Assembly: GCF_037977235.1 (NCBI RefSeq)
Contig: NZ_CP150276.1
Span: 930,001-994,000 of the forward strand
DNA: 64,000 nucleotides
Reading direction: 5' to 3'
DNA from: Paenibacillus sp. FSL K6-0276
Lineage (GTDB): Bacteria; Bacillota; Bacilli; Paenibacillales; Paenibacillaceae
Shown here piece by piece: positions 48,001 to 56,179 of the stretch. A program made the translations under genes and the position numbers. Position 1 is the stretch's first letter. Each line of letters starts with the position of its first letter. Under the pieces are notes generated by a model. That model was not told the origin of the DNA. It did not search any database and worked only from the letters and a program-made list of their open reading frames with translations.

Positions 48001-48744
48001 CTATTTCTGTTCAGCCCCTTTTTCTTGAACGTGAGCAATGCTAAGCTCCACAAAGTTCAGCACTTCGTCGGATATGGGATATAGTCCTGACTCTAATGTA
48101 GGGAGCTTCCTCACTTCCCAAAACTTCTCCATCAATTTCTCGTCTCCATTAAAGGTTTCGTGTGATAGCTTCATTAACTCGCAGGCAATGTTATAACCTT
48201 CATCAGATTCAGGTGGAACAGATTGCTGTATGCACCACTCAATCCGGCGCAGCAAAGAGGCATATTGCTGAGTGGTCTGGTCATTACTGTTGAGATTGGG
48301 TAGTGCATTCTGTAGAAATGCACTTTCGTCATCGTTGAAGTAATCGATCCACTGTTTAGAAATAGGTTGTACGTTATGGACCAGATGAGAAACCCGATCC
48401 CAGGAGAGTGTACCTTCCAGATCAATCATGTTGATCAAAGACGTAGTATTTGCAATACTGCCTTGAAGAGAAGTGAGCTGCTCCTGAAGATGATTATGGT
48501 GTGCAATTAGAATATGACGAAAAGATAGCTTGTCCATTACATTTTGAATGTCTTCAAGGGGGAGTGATAGTGATTTAAGCAATGTTATCTTTTCGAGAGT
48601 GAATAAATCTTTCTCTGAATAATAACGGCGGCCGTTATCTTCCTTATAACTCGGTGTAAGAAGACCGATCTGATCATAATAACGTAGGGTTCGAACGGAA
48701 ATGTTCCGCTGTTTGGATACTTGTCCTGTTGTCCATCTATTCAT
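48001..48744 (-). CDS. MerR-family regulator
   Basis: About 247 residues. MerR helix-turn-helix (TTGQVSKQRNISVRTLRYYDQIG) and coiled coil (LQEQLTSLQGSI) are followed by a helical C-terminal domain like that of multidrug-responsive regulators. ATG 48744 is preceded by GGGAGG at about 11 bases. It is divergent from the CPBP gene at 48836. The shared dyad promoter suggests it activates that gene. Confidence 0.88.
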   Translation of the reverse strand: MNRWTTGQVSKQRNISVRTLRYYDQIGLLTPSYKEDNGRRYYSEKDLFTLEKITLLKSLSLPLEDIQNVMDKLSFRHILIAHHNHLQEQLTSLQGSIANTTSLINMIDLEGTLSWDRVSHLVHNVQPISKQWIDYFNDDESAFLQNALPNLNSNDQTTQQYASLLRRIEWCIQQSVPPESDEGYNIACELMKLSHETFNGDEKLMEKFWEVRKLPTLESGLYPISDEVLNFVELSIAHVQEKGAEQK

Positions 48745-48770
48745 GTTTCTTCTTTCCTCCCAAAATAATG

Positions 48771-48802
48771 CTTGCAGGTGACGTAACGTCACCTAATATC
48801 AT
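48771..48802 (+). promoter_or_regulatory. MerR-type promoter between merR and CPBP genes
   Basis: The perfect dyad AGGTGACG/CGTCACCT (48776-48794) lies between TTGCAG (48772-48777) and TATCAT (48797-48802), 19 bp apart. An alternative -10, TAATAT, would give 16 bp. Confidence 0.65.
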
Positions 48803-48835
48803 TAAATTATATCACAGAGGATTGAGGGATTAAGG

Positions 48836-49537
48836 ATGACCAGTACGGAAATGTGGAAGAAGATGGATCAGTGGACATGGCGTGAGTTTATTGCTTTACT
48901 TGCACTTGAATTTGTATTCGTTATATTCGTTATCAAATATGCACTCCAGTCAATGTATGAGCAATGGTTGGGGAATACTCTTTACTCAGGGACTCTTACA
49001 GGGCTTACCATCGCGATTGTACTTTTGTTAGGATTATATTTCATTGCTTTACGACCTAAGAAAATGTCCTGGACAGAGGTAGGAGTAAAGGGATTTCCTG
49101 CGAAAGATTGGTGGAGGATTGCGCAGTGGACACTTATTCTTATCGTATTCAGTGTGGCGACTCTCTATCTCACCAGTTTCCTTGGGAATACGGTGGACAA
49201 TAGCAAAACAGAGAGTCTGAAGCAAAATGTCACTCTATTTACTATGATTATTGGTATTGTGTCAGCAGGGATCGTGTCACCTTTTTATGAGGAGATATTT
49301 TACCGTGGATTTATATATCGTTGGCTACGGGCTCGTGTTAGTATGAGATGGGCGATTGTGATTAGTTCGCTTATCTTTACTCTTGCACATTTTCCTACTA
49401 TAAATGCCATGCCCGTGAATTTTATTAGTGGAGTTGTGTTTGCATGGACCTATGAACGTACGGGATCGGTCGTGCCTGGTATGATCGTTCACGGTGTGTT
49501 TAATACGATTGCCGTGTTGTTAACAGCGATGGGTTAG
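48836..49537 (+). CDS. CPBP (CAAX/bacteriocin-processing) intramembrane metalloprotease
   Basis: 233 residues with several membrane segments. CPBP motifs: FYEEIFYRGFIYRWL (EExxxR), FTLAHFPT (second motif His), and GSVVPGMIVHGVFNT. Family members cleave inside membranes or protect against b-type bacteriocins. ATG 48836 follows GAGGG. Forms a divergent pair with the MerR regulator at 48001. Cassette 14, the only two-gene divergent unit in the array. Confidence 0.88.
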   Translation: MTSTEMWKKMDQWTWREFIALLALEFVFVIFVIKYALQSMYEQWLGNTLYSGTLTGLTIAIVLLLGLYFIALRPKKMSWTEVGVKGFPAKDWWRIAQWTLILIVFSVATLYLTSFLGNTVDNSKTESLKQNVTLFTMIIGIVSAGIVSPFYEEIFYRGFIYRWLRARVSMRWAIVISSLIFTLAHFPTINAMPVNFISGVVFAWTYERTGSVVPGMIVHGVFNTIAVLLTAMG

Positions 49538-49644
49538 GATGATTATATTATGTATACACGATGAGCGCTAAAGAGCATCTGTGTCTGTATTAATTGGAAA
49601 GAGCTGCATATTTAAGACTTGGGTACTGACCATAAGCTTAGGTG

Positions 49645-49892
49645 TAATTTATCTCCTATGAAAATTAAATCTGCGAAAAACCTCAAAAGGACAATTCATC
49701 ATCTTTGGTGCAGTGTTTACCCTGCATGGATGGCTAAAGGGTAACGATAGCTCAATAAACATGAATAGGCAGCTGCGTGATCGGCTGCCTTTATTCAACT
49801 AACGGGACAATATAGTTGAACGAAACAAGGAACAGTTTGCCTCGGCAGCTGTTCCTTGTTTTTATTAAGCTAAAGGGAAGGATAGTTCAATC
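49645..49892 (+). repeat. Tandem attC-like site 15 (empty cassette)
   Basis: GCT, an 81-bp miniature insertion, then AAAGGGTAACGATAGCTCAA. Hairpin AGGCAGC/GCTGCCT follows, then the middle motif CAACTAACGGGACAATATAGTTG, a second hairpin AAGGAACAG/CTGTTCCTT, and the right motif TTAAGCTAAAGGGAAGGATAG. Two hairpins and three motifs with no gene between. Confidence 0.75.
49655..49735 (+). mobile_element. 81-bp miniature element of the IS110-derived family
   Basis: Starts CCTATGAAAATTAAATC and ends GCATGGATGGCT, the same ends as R1-R4 with the interior, including the RNA, deleted. Confidence 0.65.
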
Positions 49893-49989
49893 GTTTCTCG
49901 AATATTTTATGAGTTGGATAATTGTATGAACTCTGTGAGTATAACGTTATCTGAAAGATACGCAAATCTTATATGTGAGGGTGATTCGT

Positions 49990-50577
49990 TTGAAGCAAGG
50001 AATCATTGTGTTGATGAACGGAACTTCAAGTTCAGGAAAGACTAGTATTTCTAATGAACTGATAAATCAGAAAGAAATTCCTTTTCATCATTTATCAATA
50101 GATGATTTTATCAAGGATTTTTTTAATAATAAATTTTCAGATATTGAACCTACAAGAGAAGTAGATGAGCAAGTTATCGCACAAATAATGTTTGATCCCT
50201 TAATCTCAATGTACTATTCGACAATTAAATTGTTTTCAGAAATGGGTTTGAATGTATTAGTAGATACTGTAATCGAAAATGATAAGTGGTTTAATGAGTG
50301 TCTTGATGTATTTTTCGATCAGCCTACACTATTTATAGGTGTAATATGCTCGAAAGAAGAACTCATAAGAAGAGAGCAAACAAGAGGAGATAGAAAAATT
50401 GGACTAGCAGCTTCACAGTTCAGCAAAGTATATTGCATTGATGAATATGACCTTGAAGTAAATACTGAAGAGATGAATCCAATAGAATGTGCCGAAAAGA
50501 TATTAAGTTTTATTAAGTCCAATAAGGAATACTCGGTATTTAAGAAATTAAGTAAAAGAAATGTTAGTGTTTCTTAG
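49990..50577 (+). CDS. Chloramphenicol phosphotransferase-like kinase, second copy
   Basis: 195 residues. P-loop LMNGTSSSGKTSISNEL, DTVIENDKWFNE, and a lid with RREQTRGDRKIGLA. Same family as the kinase at 34861 but longer and clearly diverged. The substrate is unknown. TTG 49990 has GAGGG 7 bases upstream. The longer GTG start at 49975 overlaps that site. AT-rich like most cassettes. Cassette 16. Confidence 0.8.
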   Translation: MKQGIIVLMNGTSSSGKTSISNELINQKEIPFHHLSIDDFIKDFFNNKFSDIEPTREVDEQVIAQIMFDPLISMYYSTIKLFSEMGLNVLVDTVIENDKWFNECLDVFFDQPTLFIGVICSKEELIRREQTRGDRKIGLAASQFSKVYCIDEYDLEVNTEEMNPIECAEKILSFIKSNKEYSVFKKLSKRNVSVS

Positions 50578-50660
50578 AAGGCGTATCCATCAGATAACAC
50601 CATATTCATGCATTGGGGCTATCGCCCCTCGGTCTGCCCGAGGGATTTCGGAATTAAGCT

Positions 50661-51044
50661 CCCATGAAAACTAAATTAGCTCTAAACCTGAAAAAGAGCA
50701 TAATAAAATAGACTCAGAATAACACTTTTTAAAAAAAGGTTGAGCCTCTTGAGTAATCATATAGAGATTGTTAGATCTATTAAGCACAAAAAACATCATA
50801 TAGACAACAAACAAAAAGGCAAGGCTGGTGCAACAACCAAAAAAGGATTAATCTCCCATGAGTGCTACCCATATAGGGTGCGACATTCTGTGATGCACCG
50901 TGGTGGTCGGAATCAGACTAACGGTTGGGCTCTATGGCACCATAGCTTATCGACCTTCTTCGCCAGCCGTACAAACAGTATAGACAGGGGTACCCATTTT
51001 CATCCTCTGTGGTGCAGCGCCGCTCTTGCGCTGCATGAATGGCT
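50661..51044 (-). mobile_element. IS110-derived non-autonomous element, copy R4 (384 bp)
   Basis: Near-identical to R2 (38675-39057), with the same ends and the same CT|AACGG insertion point. A frameshift relative to R2 breaks the frame that crosses that copy. Confidence 0.78.
50823..50968 (-). ncRNA. Probable IS110 bridge RNA, copy R4
   Basis: Same fold as R2. Loop segments are CTAACGG (50918-50924) and TAGCTTA (50943-50949), the latter the exact reverse complement of TAAGCTA across this copy's own insertion point. Confidence 0.65.
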
Positions 51045-51305
51045 AACGGTGAACGTTAGTCCAGAGATCCTGGGAGCAGTTTGCCGCCGCGACAGCTGCT
51101 CCTTCTGTCGTTAAGCTATAGGGCAGGTTAGTGCAAAAAGCAATCGAAAAATGTACGGTAGTAACAGTTTCATATTTAAAAGAGCAGTATTGAAAGATAT
51201 ATAAATACTTTGGTTCCTTCAATGGTGATCGTACTTTGATTAACGTTTACTACATGATATGATTACTTAGATTTTAAGCTAAACTTATTCAGTTGGAGGA
51301 TATTT

Positions 51306-51650
51306 ATGAGTAATAATAAAGAAAACGTAATACTCTATATAAGATTTAAAGTTAAAAGTGGGAAAAAGGAAGAATTCAAAGAATTATTATCCGCTAATAT
51401 GCGAGCGATGGAACATGAATCAGCTTTTGTAAGTGCCATTCTTTCAGATGATATTGATAATTCAAATGAGGTTACTCTTTTTGAAATCTGGAAAGGAACA
51501 AAGGAAAGTTGGTTAAAAGAAGAACTTCCTAAACCTTATAGAAAAACATATGAGCATCAACTTGTGGATTTAATCGATGAAAGAATGATTAGTTATCTTA
51601 CACCGACGAATGAGTGGAGAACTAATTTAACAAACAAAAAGATAGATTAA
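51306..51650 (+). CDS. Antibiotic biosynthesis monooxygenase (ABM) domain protein
   Basis: 114 residues. Ferredoxin-like ABM/YgiN fold: ILYIRFKVKSGKKEEFKELL, then EVTLFEIWKGTKESW and the C-terminal helix. Relatives include quinol monooxygenases and small heme-degrading enzymes. The true substrate is unknown. GGAGG lies 7 bases before the ATG. Cassette 17. Confidence 0.82.
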   Translation: MSNNKENVILYIRFKVKSGKKEEFKELLSANMRAMEHESAFVSAILSDDIDNSNEVTLFEIWKGTKESWLKEELPKPYRKTYEHQLVDLIDERMISYLTPTNEWRTNLTNKKID

Positions 51651-51787
51651 TTAATGATTTAAAGAATGACTTGTCTAAAAAACAGGTTGCTCCTTCTCAA
51701 TTTAACTTGCTGGTTTTATTCGCTCTTACTGTTTCATCTATTATTTCTAAACGTTAGTTCATGTCATGTTGTAATTCTGTGGTTATT

Positions 51788-51877
51788 TTTGAGCTAACGC
51801 AGAACGATAGTGTGGAGCTGCTGCAAATACAGCTCCTCTTTGATGTTCGTTGAGGTAACGGGCAGTTTTATTGAACA
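51788..51877 (+). repeat. attC-like site 17
   Basis: Left motif TTGAGCTAACGCAGAACGATAG, hairpin GGAGCTG/CAGCTCC, right motif TTGAGGTAACGGGCAGTTTTA. Confidence 0.72.
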
Positions 51878-51902
51878 AGTTGTAAATTTAACATTTTAAA
51901 GT

Positions 51903-51940
51903 AAGAGCATTTCTTTGTAATGAGAAATGCTTTTTTATTT
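51903..51940. terminator. Terminator-like hairpin after site 17
   Basis: AGCATTTCT/AGAAATGCT stem followed by six Ts and more Ts after one A. Confidence 0.75.
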
Positions 51941-52053
51941 TTGTCAAAATTAAAAGTATATAATAATATAATTAAAAACAATATAAGTTTATTGTGAAAC
52001 AATATATTATGTAGTAAAGTCAAAACTGACATTAAATAAGTGAGGTGCACTTT

Positions 52054-52536
52054 ATGAAACGAGCAACAACACTCTTTTTGAAGATGGCTGTTATTCTTAT
52101 TGGAATCCCAATTCTCGCTTTGTGCATATTTTTAGTGCCTAAGATTGGGGATTTTGCTGGAAAATTGTATCCAGAAATGGCTTATATGAAATCTCTCGTT
52201 TTAATCGATATGTACGCGGCAGCGATACCTTTTTACTTTGCTCTGTATCAGGCTTTTAAACTTTTAAGCTATATTGATAAGAACCAAGCGTTCTCGGAAT
52301 TATCGGTAAAGGCTTTAAAGAATATAAAATACTGTGCCATCACAATCAGTACCTTGTACCTGCTAGGTATGCCACTCTACTATCTCATGGGGAAGAGAGT
52401 TGACCCTCCAAGTTTCATACCAATCGGATTGGTCATTATTTTCGCCTCTATGGTGATCGCCGTTTTTGCTGCTGTTCTCCAAAGACTTTTACAAGAAGCT
52501 ATTAATATAAAATCAGAAAATGATTTAACGGTCTGA
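52054..52536 (+). CDS. DUF2975 membrane protein
   Basis: 160 residues with four hydrophobic segments (about 10-30, 50-70, 95-115, 122-145), as in DUF2975 proteins that are usually encoded beside a small YozG-like regulator. ATG 52054 lies 6 bases after GAGGTG. It overlaps no gene, and the regulator starts 10 bases after its stop, so the two form an operon. Cassette 18. Function unknown. Confidence 0.85.
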   Translation: MKRATTLFLKMAVILIGIPILALCIFLVPKIGDFAGKLYPEMAYMKSLVLIDMYAAAIPFYFALYQAFKLLSYIDKNQAFSELSVKALKNIKYCAITISTLYLLGMPLYYLMGKRVDPPSFIPIGLVIIFASMVIAVFAAVLQRLLQEAINIKSENDLTV

Positions 52537-52546
52537 GGTGGAGCAT

Positions 52547-52762
52547 ATGGCAATTATTATTAATATTGATGTGATGTTAGCAAAACGAAAAATGAGCGTA
52601 ACGGAGCTTTCGGAGAGGGTTGGAATTACTATGGCGAATCTTTCCATTCTGAAAAATGGGAAAGCAAAAGCGGTTCGTTTTTCAACATTAGAAGCAATAT
52701 GTAAGACTTTGGATTGTCAGCCGGGTGATATTTTGGAGTACAAAAGTGACGAAGACACTTAA
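52547..52762 (+). CDS. YozG-like Cro/CI-type regulator
   Basis: 71 residues, a single helix-turn-helix (MLAKRKMSVTELSERVGITM, then NLSILKNGKAKAVRF) and CKTLDCQPGDILEY, the standard YozG form. ATG 52547 has GAGGTGGAG 3-8 bases upstream. Paired with DUF2975. It probably controls its own operon. Confidence 0.9.
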   Translation: MAIIINIDVMLAKRKMSVTELSERVGITMANLSILKNGKAKAVRFSTLEAICKTLDCQPGDILEYKSDEDT

Positions 52763-52785
52763 TAAAAATAGACAACAAATTTATT

Positions 52786-52879
52786 CAATCGACCTTCCTC
52801 TCCCAGCCATAGTAGCAGTATTAACAGAGATGACCATTTTCATTATCTGTGGTGCAGGGCTTGCGCTGCATGAATGGCT
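52786..52879 (-). mobile_element. Truncated IS110-derived element R5
   Basis: Retains the last part of the RNA (ATCGACC to CCCAGCC), the spacer, the terminal hairpin and the end GCATGAATGGCT before AACGGAG. The left two thirds are missing. Confidence 0.65.
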
Positions 52880-52970
52880 AACGGAGAACTATAGTTCAAT
52901 TAAACAGCGACAGTCTAGGGCTTTGTTTTCCCGGTCGATGACTGCCGCTGTTTCTATTGTTGAGGTTATG
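52870..52970 (+). repeat. attC-like site 18, right end of the array
   Basis: Left motif GGCTAACGGAGAACTATAGTTCAA, long hairpin AACAGCG(A)CAGTC with GACTGCCGCTGTT, then TTGTTGAGG, where an IS3 remnant cuts the right motif. Confidence 0.65.
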
Positions 52971-53760
52971 CTTCAGGAGAAAGAACATAAACTTGCCGAT
53001 GCAGAAGAAGAATTAGCGATTGTAAAAAAAGCAGTGCACATCTTCAGCAAAGCAAGGAACTAAGATTCCAGTTTATGGAGGACCATCGCTCCGAGTTTCA
53101 CTTGGAGAAGATGTGCGATATCCTACAGGTGTCATGGAGCGAATCCGGAATCATTTTGTTGATCATAAAAAGCGGTATGGGAGTCCGAAAATCACCCGTC
53201 TGCTGCACCAGGAGGGCTATACCATCACCGAACGCACCGTGAGTGTGTACATGCGACAGATGAAGCTCCGTTCTATCGTGTCTAAACCCTACCGTGTACA
53301 GACTACCCACTCCAAGCATAACCATCCCATCGCACTTAACACGCTGAATCAACAGTTTAAAGTTCTCAAACCCAACACGGTATGGGTCACTGACATCACA
53401 TACATCCCTTGCCGGGGAGGTCGCTTGTACCTAGCCAGCGTCATGGATTTATGTACGCGTGAAATCGTAGGATGGCGATTGTACGACCATATGGAATCCA
53501 GCATGAGCCGCAGAGGTAACTGTTATGATAACGCCTGTATCGAGTCTTGGCACAGCATTTTGAAGAAGGAACTCATCTATTGTAATCCGCGGTTCAAAAC
53601 CAAAGAGCAAGCCTACCAGTCGCTTTTTCAATACATTGAGTTCTACTATAACCGGAAGCGAATGCATGGCGCGCTGGGGTATCTTTCTCCTGTTCGTTTT
53701 GCTGAGCAATTTACTAGAAAATCTGTTTCGTGACTGTCCACTTTCTTGACAGAGGTCCAC
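52965..53760 (+). pseudogene. IS3-family transposase remnant (orfA tail and internally deleted orfB)
   Basis: First comes the tail of OrfA (LQEKEHKLADAEEELAIVKK, AVHIFSKARN). OrfB follows at 53065-53733 with the HTH_21 part (HFVDHKKRYGSPKITRLLHQ) and the integrase core start VWVTDITYIP. After LYDHMES it jumps to SMSRRGNCYDNACIESWH. The middle of the core, including the second catalytic Asp, is deleted. The right end TGTCCACTTTCTTGACAGAG is kept near 53735-53758. Inactive. Confidence 0.85.
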
Positions 53761-53903
53761 CTGCCAGTTACGCGCTGAGCGCAACATTATCATTTTTCGG
53801 CAAGAGCAGACCTATTTCCCCGTAATCACATTGACTTGGGTTTGTCTCACCCCTATGATGATTATTAATATAAAATAAATGGCACGAAGAGGAGCGAAAC
53901 ATC

Positions 53904-54407
53904 ATGGCTTTGGAGATCGAACGCAAGTTTCTACTGCCGGAATTTCCGGAACAGCTAATTCAAGCAGGAGAATTGAAGATTGTTACCCGGCATAATATCG
54001 ACCAGACGTATCTGGCGATAGACGGGGGTCAAGAACTGCGCGTACGTAAAATTACGGATCTGGACTCAGGCGAGGTAACGTACACACATACGTTTAAGGA
54101 TGGCAAAGGGATCAAACGTGAAGAAATCGAATATTTTATCTCAGAAGGTTTATATAATCAGATGATTGAGGCAGTAAAAGCAGTAGCTTTGGTCAAAGAA
54201 CGGATTACAGCGGTATGGAATGACACCACGGTTGAGATCGACGTATATTCTCAGCTTAAATTGTCCGTTCTGGAGGTTGAATTTGAATCTCTGGAGGAAG
54301 CGGAAAGCTTCAAGGCGCCGGAATGGTTCGGCAAGGATGTCAGCACGGAACGGCAATACAGTAACAAAACGGTCTGGAAAGAGCTACAAAATAAGACAAA
54401 GAATTAA
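53904..54407 (+). CDS. CYTH-domain triphosphate tunnel protein
   Basis: 167 residues. N-terminal ALEIERKFLLPE is the ExExK signature. Other charged tunnel residues: ELRVRKITD, YTHTFKDGKGIKREEIE, TVEIDVY, LSVLEVEFES. Such proteins hydrolyse inorganic triphosphate or thiamine triphosphate, or cyclise ATP. Which one applies is unknown. GAGGAG precedes the ATG by about 10 bases. First intact chromosomal gene right of the array. Confidence 0.9.
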   Translation: MALEIERKFLLPEFPEQLIQAGELKIVTRHNIDQTYLAIDGGQELRVRKITDLDSGEVTYTHTFKDGKGIKREEIEYFISEGLYNQMIEAVKAVALVKERITAVWNDTTVEIDVYSQLKLSVLEVEFESLEEAESFKAPEWFGKDVSTERQYSNKTVWKELQNKTKN

Positions 54408-54530
54408 CGGACTTTAGCGCGTAAACGTGGTAGTATATAGGGAAAACAAGCAGCTATAAGGCGAAACTTATATTTAAATATAAGAATTTATCATGTTGTA
54501 TATTAAATAGAGGGGTTCAGGAGGATGAGT

Positions 54531-55919
54531 ATGAAGTATATAAGCACAAGAGGTAATGTGGAACCTAAAGGCTTTATCGATACGGTGTTGATGGGACTTG
54601 CGGATGACGGCGGACTGATGGTCCCTTCCGAGATTCCTGTCGTTTCAGCAGCTACTTTGGAAGAGTGGAGAAGTCTTAGCTACCAAGAGTTGTTCCTGAA
54701 GATCTTCGCCTATTACACTAATGAGGAGATCCCTTACGAGGATTTGCAGGAAATGGCCAACACCAGTTATGGCAATTTCCGCGCGCCGGAAGTAACGCCT
54801 GTTCACCAAGTAAATGATTCCTTGTATGTACTGGAATTGTTCCATGGGCCTACTTTTGCCTTCAAAGATGTAGCGCTGCAGTTTATGGGTGAGCTGTACT
54901 CTTATATTTCCAAAAAGCAGAACAAGATCATCCACATCCTCGGAGCAACCTCGGGGGATACTGGGGCGGCTGCCATTCAGGGCGTTCGCGGTAAAGAAGG
55001 AATCAAGATTTGTATTCTTCATCCACATGGTAAGGTAAGTAAAGTGCAGGAGCTGCAGATGACTACGGTAGATGACAGCAATGTGCTGAACCTATCTGTT
55101 CATGGTAACTTCGATGATTGTCAGAAGGTGATTAAGGATCTGTTCGCGGATCTAGACTTTAAGGGTCGCTATCATCTGCGTGCGATCAACTCCATTAACT
55201 TTGTGCGTATTCTGGCGCAGACCGTCTACTATTTCTATGCGTATTTGCATGTCGGTGGCAGCGGCGAGAAGAAGATTAATATCAGTGTGCCTTCCGGCAA
55301 CTTCGGTAATATTTTCTCTGGATATTTGGCTAAGCAAATGGGATTGCCGATTAACAAGCTGATTATTGCTACGAATGAAAATAACATCTTGGAGCGTTTC
55401 GTGAACACTGGTGAATACAAACCAGGCAGCTTCACAAGCACGTACAGCCCTTCGATGGATATTCAAGTGGCGAGCAATTTTGAGCGGTATCTGTATTATC
55501 TGGTAGGCGAGGATTCCGAGAAGTTATCTGCGTATATGTCCAAGCTGCAGACTGAGGGTAAGATTACGGTCGAAGGCGAAGCGCTTCAGCAGGTGCAGCA
55601 AGATTTTGCAGCGCTGGGTGTGAAGAATGACCAATGCTTGAATACCATCGCTAAGTATCAGAAGGAGTATGGTTACTTGCTTGATCCGCATACAGCATGT
55701 GGAATCGCGGCTTACGAAGCTTTCAATGGCTCGGATGAGATTGGCATTACCTTTGCGACTGCACATCCAGCTAAATTTGATGAGGCGATTACCCTGATCG
55801 ACATTAAGCAGGAATTCCCGGCACAAATTAAAGCGTTGTTCGAGATGCCACAACATCAAACCGTAGTGGATCATGACAAGGATGAAATCGTGCGTCAATT
55901 GCAGGTTTTTTATAAATAA
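54531..55919 (+). CDS. thrC: Threonine synthase
   Basis: 462 residues, long type. The pyridoxal-phosphate lysine is in HGPTFAFKDVALQ (about residue 110). Glycine-rich cofactor loops are ATSGDTGAAAIQG and VPSGNFGNIFSG. It converts O-phosphohomoserine to threonine. AGGAGG abuts the ATG at 54525, so the ATG at 54531 is preferred. Alone between terminators, not with hom or thrB. Confidence 0.96.
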   Translation: MKYISTRGNVEPKGFIDTVLMGLADDGGLMVPSEIPVVSAATLEEWRSLSYQELFLKIFAYYTNEEIPYEDLQEMANTSYGNFRAPEVTPVHQVNDSLYVLELFHGPTFAFKDVALQFMGELYSYISKKQNKIIHILGATSGDTGAAAIQGVRGKEGIKICILHPHGKVSKVQELQMTTVDDSNVLNLSVHGNFDDCQKVIKDLFADLDFKGRYHLRAINSINFVRILAQTVYYFYAYLHVGGSGEKKINISVPSGNFGNIFSGYLAKQMGLPINKLIIATNENNILERFVNTGEYKPGSFTSTYSPSMDIQVASNFERYLYYLVGEDSEKLSAYMSKLQTEGKITVEGEALQQVQQDFAALGVKNDQCLNTIAKYQKEYGYLLDPHTACGIAAYEAFNGSDEIGITFATAHPAKFDEAITLIDIKQEFPAQIKALFEMPQHQTVVDHDKDEIVRQLQVFYK

Positions 55920-55943
55920 GATGTAATTTAATATGGCTAAACG

Positions 55944-55979
55944 GGCTCCTGTTCTTAAGTTAAGAATGGGAGCCTTTTT
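55944..55979 (+). terminator. Terminator after thrC
   Basis: GGCTCC/GGAGCC stem extended by TTCTTAA/TTAAGAA and followed by five Ts. Confidence 0.9.
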
Positions 55980-56179
55980 ACTGCACCTTTCGTCAAATAA
56001 TGTCGCTATTCACTATGAAAAGTTTGGTATTAACGAAAGAATGGGAGTGGTGATTTTTTTCACAAGATGGATCTATCGGAATTTGTCGGAAATTTGTCTT
56101 GAAAAGTAGACATGACTACCCAGAGAGTGAGAAAATAGCATATAGAGTTTTAGTAAGAACTAAAAAGGACGGGATTATC

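Larger units (their letters stand above)
50651..51137 (+). repeat. attC-like site 16, split by element R4
   Basis: TTAAGCT, element R4, AACGGTGAACGTTAGTCC. Hairpin GGGAGCAGT/CAGCTGCTCC follows, then the right motif TTAAGCTATAGGGCAGGTTAG. Confidence 0.72.

Noticed and set aside
54430..54520. Third copy of the structured repeat or a riboswitch before thrC
   Set aside because: Only short AT-rich words (ATATAAGAAT) are shared. The hairpins and the CACGCTATA segment are missing, and no T-box or riboswitch core is visible.
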